In this document: piece by piece, positions 12,701 through 24,700 of the stretch
Layout of the letters: each line of letters opens with the position of its first letter
How positions within the stretch are numbered: position 1 is the stretch's first letter
From: Spisula solida
Taxonomy: Eukaryota > Mollusca > Bivalvia > Venerida > Mactridae
Assembly (NCBI GenBank): GCA_947247005.1
Contig: OX365955.1
Coordinates: 1,932,001-1,996,000, forward strand
Reading direction: 5' to 3'
DNA length: 64,000 nucleotides
Position numbers and translations under genes: made by a program
The notes under the pieces: generated by a model
Databases searched by the model: none
Seen by the model: only the letters and a program-made list of their open reading frames with translations
What the model was told of the DNA's origin: nothing

Positions 12701-15700
12701 TGTACACTTAGGATAATACAGTATAAGCAGTATTTACACGTTTCAAGGATGAACTTAACAGAGATGTTGATCAGATACGTTTTTGCAAATCAAAGATACC
12801 AACAGACTAAGATTCGAATTTGTCAAAATTGCGACTAGTGACATGAGATTTAATCAACTGCCAGAAAGTCTATAAAATACTGAGCAGGATTGTAAATGGA
12901 AGGTGTATTCGCTGCTGTTTTTGCTAATCAATGTTCCTAACCCTTTCCTTCAGAATTAGATACAACATTCTGTTTCCTAACTCATTACTCCATATATACA
13001 ACATTTCTCTATACCAACCCATAACTCCATACACTATGCCGAATTTCTAATTGGCCACCCTATAAAATTTGATACTGTGTGATATATTCAATCAATACCT
13101 ATGAAATTGCGTTATGTTTTCATTACACACATTACATTAGATAGGTATAGTTTTACCTTGACAGTTTCATACACACTACATTAGATAGGTATAGTTTTAC
13201 CTCGACAGTTTCATACACACTACATTAGATAGGTATAGTTTTACCATGACAGTTTCATACACACTACATTAGATAGGTATAGTTTTACCTCGACAGTTTC
13301 ATACACACTACATTAGATAGGTATAGTTTTACCACAACAGTTTCATACACACTACATTAGATAGGTATAGTTTTACCTCGACAGTTTCATACACACTACA
13401 TTAGATAGGTATAGTTTTACCACGACAGTTTCATACACACTACATTATATATGTATAGTTTTACCTTGACAGTTTCATACACACTACATTAGATAGGTAT
13501 AGTTTTACCTGGACAGTTTCATACACACTACATTAGATAGGTATAGTTTTACCTCGACAGTTTCATACACACTACATTAGATATGTATAGTTTTACCTCG
13601 ACAGTTTCATGCACACTACATTAGATAGGTATAGTTTTACCTCCACAGTTTCATACACACTACATTAGATAGGTATAGTTTTACCACGACAGTTTCATAC
13701 ACACTACATTAGATAGGTATAGTTTTACCTCGACAGTTTCATACACACTACATTAGATAGGTATAGTTTTACCACGACAGTTTCATACACACTACATTAG
13801 ATAGGTATAGTTTTACCTGGACAGTTTCATACACACTACATTAGATAGGTATAGTTTTACCACGACAGTTTCATACACACTACATTAGATATGTATAGTT
13901 TTACCTGGACAGTTTCATACACACTACATTAGATAGGTATAGTTTTACCTTGACAGTTTCATACACACTACATTAGATAGGTATAGTTTTACCTTGACAG
14001 TTTCATACACACTACATTAGATAGGTATAGTTTTACCTTGACAGTTTCATACACACTACATTAGATAGGTATAGTTTTACCACGACAGTTTCATACACAC
14101 TACATTAGATAGGTATAGTTTTACCTTGACAGTTTCATACACACTACATTAGATAGGTATAGTTTTACCACGACAGTTTCATACACACTACATTAGATAG
14201 GTATAGTTTTACCTTGACAGTTTCATACACACTACATTAGATAGGTATAGTTTTACCTTGACAGTTTCATACACACTACATTAGATAGGTATAGTTTTAC
14301 CACGACAGTTTCATACACACTACATTAGATAGGTATAGTTTTACCTCGACAGTTTCATACACACTACATTAGATAGGTATAGTTTTACCTCGACAGTTTC
14401 ATACACACTTGATCCAGTGGTTACAACATCTTCGACCACTAAACACACATCGCCAGCGTTATATTTGCCTTCGATCATTTTCTTTGTCCCATAATCCTTC
14501 GCTTCTCGTCGTCGTATCAACATCGGCACGTTGTTGTCTACCGACATCACCTGAAATTGTAACACATTAAATCACTCATAATTACCTCTCTTTATATTCA
14601 TTAATTATGCACAAGAGTCATTCATTGCGGAGTGAGTATAAAGGCTTGCTTGAAATATCCATTTTTTGGAGATATGGATGGTTCTTTCTTTGTCTGACTC
14701 TTGTGTGTATGGCTGGGTGATGCCGCAGTTTTTGTGTGGCTTTGGATTGTCTGTGCACTACAGTATTCAGTAATAATTTGTTGTAGAAATATTTTTTGCT
14801 CATGGGTGATATTCAATATTGATCTTATTGAAACTGAGAATAAGGATAGCCAATCATATCGCCTGTTACTGACCAAGAGTTTAATATGGTGTGATCTGAT
14901 TGGTTGTCCTTATCCATAAGTCAAGTAAGATTAATCCTGGAATACTTAACAGGGGTTCTACTGAGGCATAATCTCCAATCCTGAAAACGAGTCGCAAGTC
15001 TGTTTCGGGTGCCATTAGCCGTACATCCCTACCCCTTTACTATGTTTCAAACATTGTTTTATTGTTAAAATTCAGATTATGGAACTTCAAATGACCATAA
15101 CTTTGTCAATTCTTTGAATTTCTTCATCAAAAAACTTTGATTTTGTGCAGAAAAGATCATTCTTCCCAATGCAACATTTTTAATTTCAACAGATTTCCGG
15201 ATTATTCTGAAATTGTAGGACCCCTGACTAAAAGATCAATGTAGTCCTGGGGAACATTTCCTTGATTAACACATACTGGGTTATGGTCAGTGAAAGCGAG
15301 AATTTTAAAATGATCATTTCAATGATCGTTATCATTTTCAAGCGCAGCACGCTACTAGGTTATACTGCAAATCACGTTCTAGCAGGGCCCTAATTTTCCA
15401 TTTTTAGCTCACCTGCCACAAAGTGGCAAGGTGAGCTTTTGTGATTGATTTTTGTCCGTCGTCCGTCTGTAAGACATTTCAGCGTTAACACTCTAGCACT
15501 TTCAATTTTGCTTTGATCTTCATCAAACTTGGTCAGTAGTTGTATCTCAATGAAATATAGGTCAAGTTTGAAGTTGGGTCATGTGGGGTCAAAAACTAGG
15601 TCAAAAGGTCAAATAATAGGAAAACCTTGTTAACACTCTGGTGGCCACATTTTTGCGTTTATCTTCATAAAGTTTAGTCAAAATTATAATCTTGGTGACC

Positions 15701-18700
15701 TTAAGGTCAAGTTCGAAGTTGGGTCATGTTGGGTCAAAAGGTCAAATACTGTATAACGGGTATATTTCACGGGGGTCTAATTTTCGCTATATTTGCGGTC
15801 AACATCAATAGCGCGAAATCTAAACCCAGCGAAATATTCACCTTGTAAATATACAAATTTTACAAAGGGAGACAATTCATGATTAAAAACCAATGTTGAC
15901 CCAATGATTTTGCAAGAAGTACGTCGATTAAATAAAATTCGGCTGTAAGACTTTGACTTATAATAAATTACAAAATATAATTTGAAATTAGATCTTTGTA
16001 AAACGTGTGTAAACTCTATACATGTGTATCAAATATCATACGTGCATCATGTTTTCTCAACGTTAAATAGAGGATATTTGTTGATTTTGGTGTAAGATCG
16101 AATTTTATTTCACTGAGTGATCACAGAAAATCAATATTTTCACGAGTGGCGTAGCCACAAGTGAAAATGTAATTTTCTGTGATCACGAGTGAAATAAAAT
16201 TGATCTTACACCAAAAATCAACAAATTTTCTGTTTATTATATGCCTCGATTCCTCTTAAATATGTGCCGTAATTGTCTTAATTGAAAAAATCAGGTCGAA
16301 ATTAGAACGTCACAACGTGATAATTATGACGTCATGATGACGTAACGCATATTTTAAAGCCCGGCGCCGTTGACGTTACGTTTCTTTTTCTGCATGATAC
16401 TGGAACCAGCTTCTAAAACAGTGAAAATAACAAAGTGGTAATTTCACTGTTATTTTCACTGTTTATTTCACTGAAAAATCTCCATAATCCATTGAAAGCA
16501 AATAATAAAAGGTGTTAATTATAAGCAGGTGCATCAAAATTATTAGATTTAACGCTTTTGTTTGCAAAACGTGTAAATGATTGCCGAAAAGGTATTTGTT
16601 TGTGTAATTTTTCTAATGATAGTCAACTCGGCCATCAAACAAACCGTTCAAAATAACCCGTCGAAACGCAACGAGCGATTTATGAACAAAATAAACAATC
16701 TTACTGTGTAATTGGTCAATCCCGTAAATCGTTTATAAATTATCAAATTTGGAAGGACAGAACCACACGCCCTTATATGTTATACCGATGGACAGCATAA
16801 ATAAATCATGGACAGGGGGTTTAAATAGTCTTATAAAGACTTCTTATTAGACTATTTATACCTGGCTAGTGTTTCCCTGTGTGCCCAAACGCTTTAAATA
16901 TATCAGACGCAGCATGTGTACACACTGGGTTGAGAAAATGACGTAATATATTCCGGCATATCGGAAGCGTTGATTTGATTTTGCCTGCGTAATTACATAG
17001 CAATATGGGACTTGTGAAAAAGTATGTATGTTCGCAATTAATCAACACTTAATGAACACTTGAATTGTCATTATGCCCAGTTTTCTTACAATATTGCATG
17101 TAAGTTTTAAGCTTAAAAAGTTTATACATTGCCGTGTTCAGCAATCAATTTCCATTTTTTTATTTTCCAAGGTGTAACTTACGTAAGATTGACCTCCCAT
17201 TTCACGTTTAACAACAAGGTTTTAAATTCGCGGTCAAGGTGGTTTGCCGAAATCAAGACACTGTGAATTCAAAAGGATCCAGATAACGCAAATAATGGAC
17301 CCTGTGAAATATACCCGTTATACAGTAATAGGAAAACCTTGTTAACACTCTGGCGGTCACATTTTTACTCCAATCTTCATGAAATTTGGTCAAAATGTTA
17401 AGCTTGGTGACCCTAAGGTCATGTCGAAGTTGGTTAATGTGGGATTAAAAACTAGGTCAATAGGTCAAATAATAGAAAAACCTTGTTAACTTTCTGGAGG
17501 CCACATTTTTGCTTTGATCTTCACCAAACTTGGTCAGTAGTTGTTTGTATCTCAATGAAATCTAGGTCAAGTTTGAAGTTGGGTCATGTGGGGTCAAACA
17601 ATAAGAAAACCTTGTTAACGCTCTGGAGGCCATATTTTTGCTTCAATCTTCATGAAGTTTGGTCAAAATGTTTATCTTGATCTCCTTAAGGTCAATTTCA
17701 AAGTTTGACCATGTTTAGCAGGTGGTTAGCCCAAATTTTGGCCCCATTCCCTTCCTAAATGAATATACATTTTCTCCTTATTTTCTGAAAAAAATCCCCC
17801 TTCTTTGAAAGTCAATGAAGAGCCTTTGTAATGCTATTCATCAGTTGTTGTAGCTGTTGTTATAGCTTAAAATTGGCTTTTTGTACAGTAAATATGTATT
17901 ACTTTTATAATAGTATTGATATTTATAAAAGACAAAGTTCCCCTTTTCCTTCAAAACGACACGTAATTCCCCTACCTGAGGGCCCTTGGCCCCAGTTGCA
18001 AAAGTGTAGTGAGGGACAAGTCTAGGAGAGTGGCAGGAGAGATCAATTTTCCATATAATCCTCACTCATTTTCCATAGTGTTCCTTGTTTTTACAGGGAA
18101 ATCCCTGTAAAAGACTAAGGAAAAGTATGTAAATATCTGGAAAAAAATGTTTTCCACACTTTTCCCTATTTTCCCTCATGATCAGACAGGGAAAAGTAGG
18201 GAAATCTCTGTAAGTTTATACTAAGACAATTTTTAGGCAGGGAAAAACACTGTAAAACACTTAGAATTATTTTGATGCTTGCATATTGTTGAACATAGAA
18301 AATTTTGCAAGGGTAAAACAAGGGAAAACCATGTAAAAGACTTTTTTTTTAAGTCAGAAATTGACCAAAGTTTAAAAGAATGCAGAAATGAAAAACTGAA
18401 GTTATTAATCAGAAACCAATTGTTTGAACTAAAGCCATTTTCAGAATTTTGCTATTACTAAAAGCCCAATTAATAACTTGCTTTTGATTATTTATAAACA
18501 AATTGAAATAATTATTTGGATTAATTATAATAGACACAAATGATACATTAATATACAATGTACATTACTTATGGTTGACAAATTACAATGCTGTGCCAGT
18601 CTAATACAAAATACACTCTACTCAGTGAGAGCTGTTTTTCAGCTCTTCCAAGCATGAATAAATTTTAACTATGCACTTTCATTAAATAAAGATTTACAGT

Positions 18701-21700
18701 AATAAGGATGCCAAATAATCACTTCACTTAATTAACTATCACAAGCAGTATGTGTGAAAACTCATAAAACGTATTGAATTACAAAACCAACCAAGATAAA
18801 CAAGCCACACTGCTTACATTGTGTTTCTGATAAACCTCTGACATTTACTAGTACATAGGGTAAATCTACTTCAGAAACATTGGAGGGAGGTATAGTCCAG
18901 TCAGAATAAAAATCCAGTGACGCAGCGGTTGAGTCCACTATAACGGTGTAAAACCAATTATAAAGGCTTATACTGTACCAACAACTATAATTACAATGCT
19001 AAACTAACAAACTAAACTTCGCTCTACCTGTTTAGACAATGGTTGTGATTTTTTGCGTACACATAAACTGCAACGTCACTGTCACAATATCCTAACTGGA
19101 CTATATATCAAGACATTCCTCAGTCCGGCTTTGTGAATAATAAAACATTCATGTAGCCAGTGACATTCTAACAATGTCAAGTACATAATTATTAATGGTA
19201 AAGCCTATGTATACAGTCTTAGTAAATTTATGAGAATTATAACTATTGAACAAATTTTATCATTCGAGATTTGAAAACAATCCACTTATCCAAATGGACT
19301 TGTCCAGATAAAACTCTCACGCCCGGTGCAGACAACGTTTGACCTAGAAATTCAAATATTATTTTCTAAAGGTCTTGCAGAGTTAAGTCGGATTTAACCA
19401 ATTGTTTGGTAGAGTTCGATTTTAAATGTGTTAAAAGGCTTGAACTTTTTCACTGATGAGTTTAAGTGTTGTTATTATAAAAGAAATAACTTGGGGGAAC
19501 TTGGATGGATTTCAAACAAAAGATGAGATGTAAACAAATTTTACAATGGAGCTATATTTTCAGTGTCAGTGGTAAGTTTGTTTGGTTTTCCCTTTTATTT
19601 TATATTACAAAAGTTTCACTTTATTAATGTTCAGTTCATCAAACTTTAAAATAAAACTAGATCTTAAAGACATACCTTTAGCCAGAGCATATATTTATAC
19701 AATTCTCCAACTCTTCATTAAAGTCAAACAATAGATTTGAAAATTGTAAACTCTAAATAATAGCAATTTTGGGGTTTGTAAAGCATGAATATCACCAATC
19801 AGTTCATATTTAATTAGCCATCGGTGATTATTGTCCGAAATAATAGACCCTATGAAAAATGGTTGGAGTTAATTAAAAGTTTTGTACAGTAACTTTACCT
19901 GGCTCATTAATTATTACACTCAATTTCTTTTTAACTACCTCATCCTATTTATTGCTATAAATAATTATTACATAAGTTGTCACTAGTAAGTAAGTAACAA
20001 TTGTATTAATGTGGATAACATTTACTAATATACAAATGTCAGGTTTATAATTAAGAAACCCCCATTTACGTTCATATATAGTTTTATAGAAACCATTCAT
20101 TCTAACTCAATTACAGGTACTGATTTTCTTGGCAAAGCATAAACAGCTCTTAATATTGGGAGGTTCAAATATGGTTCAAAGGTGCATAATCTTCCACGGC
20201 TACCACAGTATTTAGAGCTTTAACTTTATCAAGAAGCCAGAGCTGGAAGAAAACAAAAACATTTGGTGACAATCGTTAGTCGAAGGTAAGAAAAATATTT
20301 TCTAGCTGAGCATGCAATGATTAAATGCATTTTTGCTATGTAATTGTAAGTTTCAGTATACTGTAAAATCATTATTTTTCAAGGGAGTAAATGAATTTTC
20401 GTTGATTTCGTTGTTGCACTAGACCACGAAATTTAAACCCCACGATTAATCGACTTCTCAAAACTCGAACATTGGTTTACCCTTTCATGTTTTGTAACCC
20501 GGCATGAAAATGCACAATTGTTACCAAAATCCACGAAATTTAAAACCCACGAAAATATGTGATTTTACAGTATTAGCTATTTTAGTTTTAGATGACAGAA
20601 ATAAGGCAATTATTGGTGTTGATTAAATAATACTGCCTAGTCCCAGTAAGATACAATGTATTCATGTTAATATTAGACTGGCATTAGTCCAAGAACTTTT
20701 TTTTACTTTTCAGAGTCAAATCATCTTGAAAATCAGATATTTGAAAATATACAAAAAAAAGTCCACTAATTAAGTCTTAGAGGTGAAAAGACAGGGAAGA
20801 TCCGTAATTAGCCAGTGATCAAAAACCTGAACCTATAAACCAACCATTAATGACCGAAAGAAGTCGGCTTTTGTTGCAGGTCAGTGGCAAAATTACACTT
20901 AAATTAATTTTATTGATACCTGAAGTTAAAAATACGCGCCATCAAGTTCGCTTCGACTCACAAGCATGGCTGTGGAGCAACAGGAGTACAGCAACTGTGA
21001 CTGTTACACTATGTTAAAGTAATAAGTACCAAAAAATAACTCCTTCTTATCACAGACAAGGAGAAAGCTTAATTCCTGCTGATTGGCAGAAAATGAAAGA
21101 TACTTAATGTTTAAAATTACTTACATGCTAAAAAAATGACTAAAAGCATGAAATATAACAGCATAATACAATTGTCATTTAGGTTTGTGGATTAAGTACA
21201 ATATGAGTTATAAAGAAATTTTTCCTGGGACAGAGAGGTGCCAGATAAATGAGGTGATAAGGCAAACAAAAGATGGAACGGGACAAAACAGAACTTTTAT
21301 CAGTGACTTGTGCTAAGTACATTTCATAACAATACAAACGTGTTTTTGTGTGTGTGTTTGTCAAGTTCATGTGAATCAATAATTACTTTTAATAAATTCT
21401 CTTTAACAAAACTTGTTTCGATTCTTACTGAAATGTCACTAAATGGTCATATATAATTTATTATTTTTCATATAAATGCAAAATGCTGGAATATTTTTTA
21501 TTTGATGCTTGGGAGTACAATATTAATATACATAATTTTCAGCAACATGATTCCTAAATTGCAGGTCAGTGTAGAAAGAGGGAAAACCATAGATTTTTTC
21601 CATAGTTTTACAGCAATTTCCCCAGAATGCTGGAAAACTGTGTAAAACAGGGGAAGTCAAGGTAGTATTGAATGTTTCCATTCTTTTCCACAGTTTCTAT

Positions 21701-24700
21701 AAATCCAGGATATAAAGAAGGGAAAAGTAGGGAAAAGCATGGAAAACTTGTTTCAATACTCCACCGTTTTACAGGATCTGTGGAAATTGAGGGAAAACAA
21801 GGGAAAACAGTGGAAAAAACTTTCCAGGATATAAACTAGGGAAAAGTAGGGAAAAGCATGGAAATCTTGTTTCAATACTCCACTGTTTTACAGGATCTGT
21901 TGAAATTGAGGGAAAACAAGGGAAAACTGTGGAAAAAAACCTTTTCTATCTGTCTCCCTGCTTTTCCCTGTTTTTTTCCAGAGTCTTACATTATTTTACA
22001 TAAAATTCTCTGTTTCAATACTCCAGTCTTTTACAGGGTTTTTCCCTGTAAAACGGAGGGAGAGTTTACAGACGGGAGTACGGAGAATTGGACATGACTC
22101 CCGACCTTCTATTAGCATAATTTAACAGCTGATATAATGTCTATTTATAATCCTGGTGGTATGTTTTCATGGAAGTATCACAAAAACACTCGAGGTGTAA
22201 TACCAGCACAAACTGAAGGATCGATAAAGCACAAATTGCTCGGGAAATTTATATAGTCAACGCAAGAAACTTGTAATATAATCTACAGGTGTAAAACTGT
22301 TCATGCATAAAGATCACGGTCAGGTCAATATCTCCCTGTCGTCAACTCTCTATACTCATAAACAAGCAAGGGTATTAAGCTACCTTTATATATTCACAAG
22401 ACGGCGTTCAATAAACGCTAAGACCCCTGTGGAAGCTTTGTCCATAAAAAACTAGCTAAATCAATCCCTTAATAAAAAGTCTTGAATGATCTCCCTTGAT
22501 AAAGAGTTTTGAATCATCTTCCTTGATAAAGAGTGTTAAATGATCTCACTTGATAAAGAGTGTTGAAGGATTTTCCTTGATAAAGATTCTCGCTGATCTT
22601 CCTTGATAAAGAGTCTTGAATGATCTCCCAAGATAAAAAGTCTTGAATGATCTCCCTGGATAAAAAGTCTTGAATGATCTCCCTGGATAAAAAGTCTTGA
22701 ATGATCTCCCTTGATAAAAAAAGTGTTGAATGATCTCCCTGGATAAAAAGTCTTGAATGATCTCCCTGGATAAAAAGTCTTGAATGATCTCCCTTGATAA
22801 AAAAGTATTGAATGATCTCCCTGGATAAAAAGTCTTGAATGATCTCCCTGGATAAAAAGTGTTGAATGATCTCCCTTGATAAAGAGTCTTTGAATATTTT
22901 CCCTTAATTTGTAAGTCTGTTTCCATAATTGGATTGTCTCCCCATATGAAATAATTGATGATTGACATGTGATAGGGGCATGAGAAGAGTAACAAAGGAT
23001 AAACACACTCATAAATCCTCAGAAAAGAAGAAATATATGTTACTTGTGTCTGAGGACAAATACATGGCTAGCCAGAAAAGTTCTGTCTCACCGCAGCTTA
23101 AAAATACACCACTTAGGGGATGCAGACATAAATTGTCTCGATGATCTAACCACAGGGTATATTACTTTATTTAATGCTAATTGGTGAGATATGGAGTTCT
23201 ATCAGTGAAATAAAACCTATATCAGTCACTGGTTATCATCTACAATGTGACTGATATAAGCTCCGCCCCCTCATAGGGACTACTTTAATTTACCAAAATC
23301 TCAACACTAAAATGTCCGTAACTTTTTTTATTACTGAACGGAAACATGTCATGTGGGGGTTTTTATTTTTAGTTAGACCATTTCCTACAAGTTGGTGTAT
23401 GATTTGATGCAAAATTCTCAAAAAAGCCGTTTTCACATATTCACCATAATCCAAGATGGCGGATTTTGAAGTGAAAAATAAGAATGGAATAACATATTCA
23501 TACGTAGCCTAACCACAGTGGTAATTTGGCATAAACAGTACTAGTTTTGACACCATATAAGCATTAAATAAATAGAATATTTGTTGTTTTAATTGAATAT
23601 GGTTAATATCTCATATTGTAGTGATAAAATTTTAATATTTTCACTCGCGCTACGCGCTCTCGAAAATATTGAATTTTATCACTACACGATGAGATATAAA
23701 CCATATTCAATAAAAAAAACAAATGTCCTCTATATATTAGAATGTTATAGTGTTTTTCATAGTTTCCACGAAAAAGTTGCACCAATCATGAAGGTGCAAG
23801 ATGCTGAAGACCATCAGATGCAAAATGAGAAAGAAAATAACTAGAATTATCACTGTCGTGAACAGGGCCCCGTGGTAGCATGTCGTAAGAGGGGGGAGGG
23901 GAGGAGTGTAGGAGTATAGTGGGGTTGCATAATTATCAGCGCTATAAGTTTCTGTACTCAGACACAATAACAAAGTCATATCTCAAACTTTCATGTGTTG
24001 ATGCCTGAAATAAAGTAATTCACTCCCTTCTAAAATTCAATTAAAGTTGTTTGACAAGCGCAGGTTTAATTTCCTACATTGAAACCATGATGAACTTTGA
24101 CTTTTATAAAGTTTGGAAATATCTTTGACAGACTAAAATTGCACACTGAATTCATGAAATCATGACATTGGTTCATGATATTGGTTTCATTGACATTGCC
24201 CTGTTCCTTATCGGCCAATATTGTTTGCAAGATGGAAATACACAAAACAGAACTACATTAATCTGTTTGTTTTGTGTGCAAGTGTTAAGGGGAATCAGTC
24301 AAAAATTATTAAAGTTTTAAAGAGTTGTCGCCCTTTGCTAAAAATGTGTATATTGTTTTTGCTCCACATACATGTACTTATTGTCGTAGTCAATAGAAGT
24401 AAGTATAGCAAGTTTCATTTGAATATCTTGAAATATCTTTTAACTTTGACCAATGTTATAGTTTTTGAAGCTGAAAAGGGGCATAAGTAAAAAATTATCA
24501 AAGCTAGAGTTGTTGCCCTATGCTAAAGATAAGCGTATTATCACTGGCAATAATTATAGCAAGTTTCATTTAAATATCTACTATCGTTGTGAAATTACTA
24601 AGAAAAAAGATGAAAAATTAGTAAATTTGAATTTAACAAAGGGCCACAATTCTTCCAATATTGTAGCTAGAGTAATGTAACTTGTCATAAAATAGTGTTT

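Larger units (their letters stand above)
15749..17325. mobile_element. Non-autonomous TIR transposon, TA target duplication
   Basis: Perfect inverted ends CTGTATAACGGGTATATTTC(AC) at 15749-15770 and 17304-17325, flanked by TA. The empty site TCAAATAATAGGAAAACC exists in the window at about 15610 in a sister unit, which proves the insertion and the TA duplication. It carries a large palindrome (16079-16222) and a dispersed repeat (16205-16505), but no transposase frame. Confidence 0.9.
15405..17715. mobile_element. GGTCAAA-type repeat element in reverse orientation, interrupted
   Basis: Begins with the hairpin AGCTCACCTGCCAC-AAA-GTGGCAAGGTGAGCT and continues with TTTTGTCCGTCGTCCGTC and units carrying AGGTCAAGTTTGAAGTTGGG and CCTTGTTAACACTCTGG, the reverse complement of the GTGACCT family. 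It is interrupted by the transposon at 15749-17325 and resumes with AATAGGAAAACCTTGTTAAC. Confidence 0.8.

Noticed and set aside
22536..23012. Two repetitive frames of about 150 codons on the minus strand
   Set aside because: They are produced by the 27-bp minisatellite; no start context, no family and no support outside the repeats.
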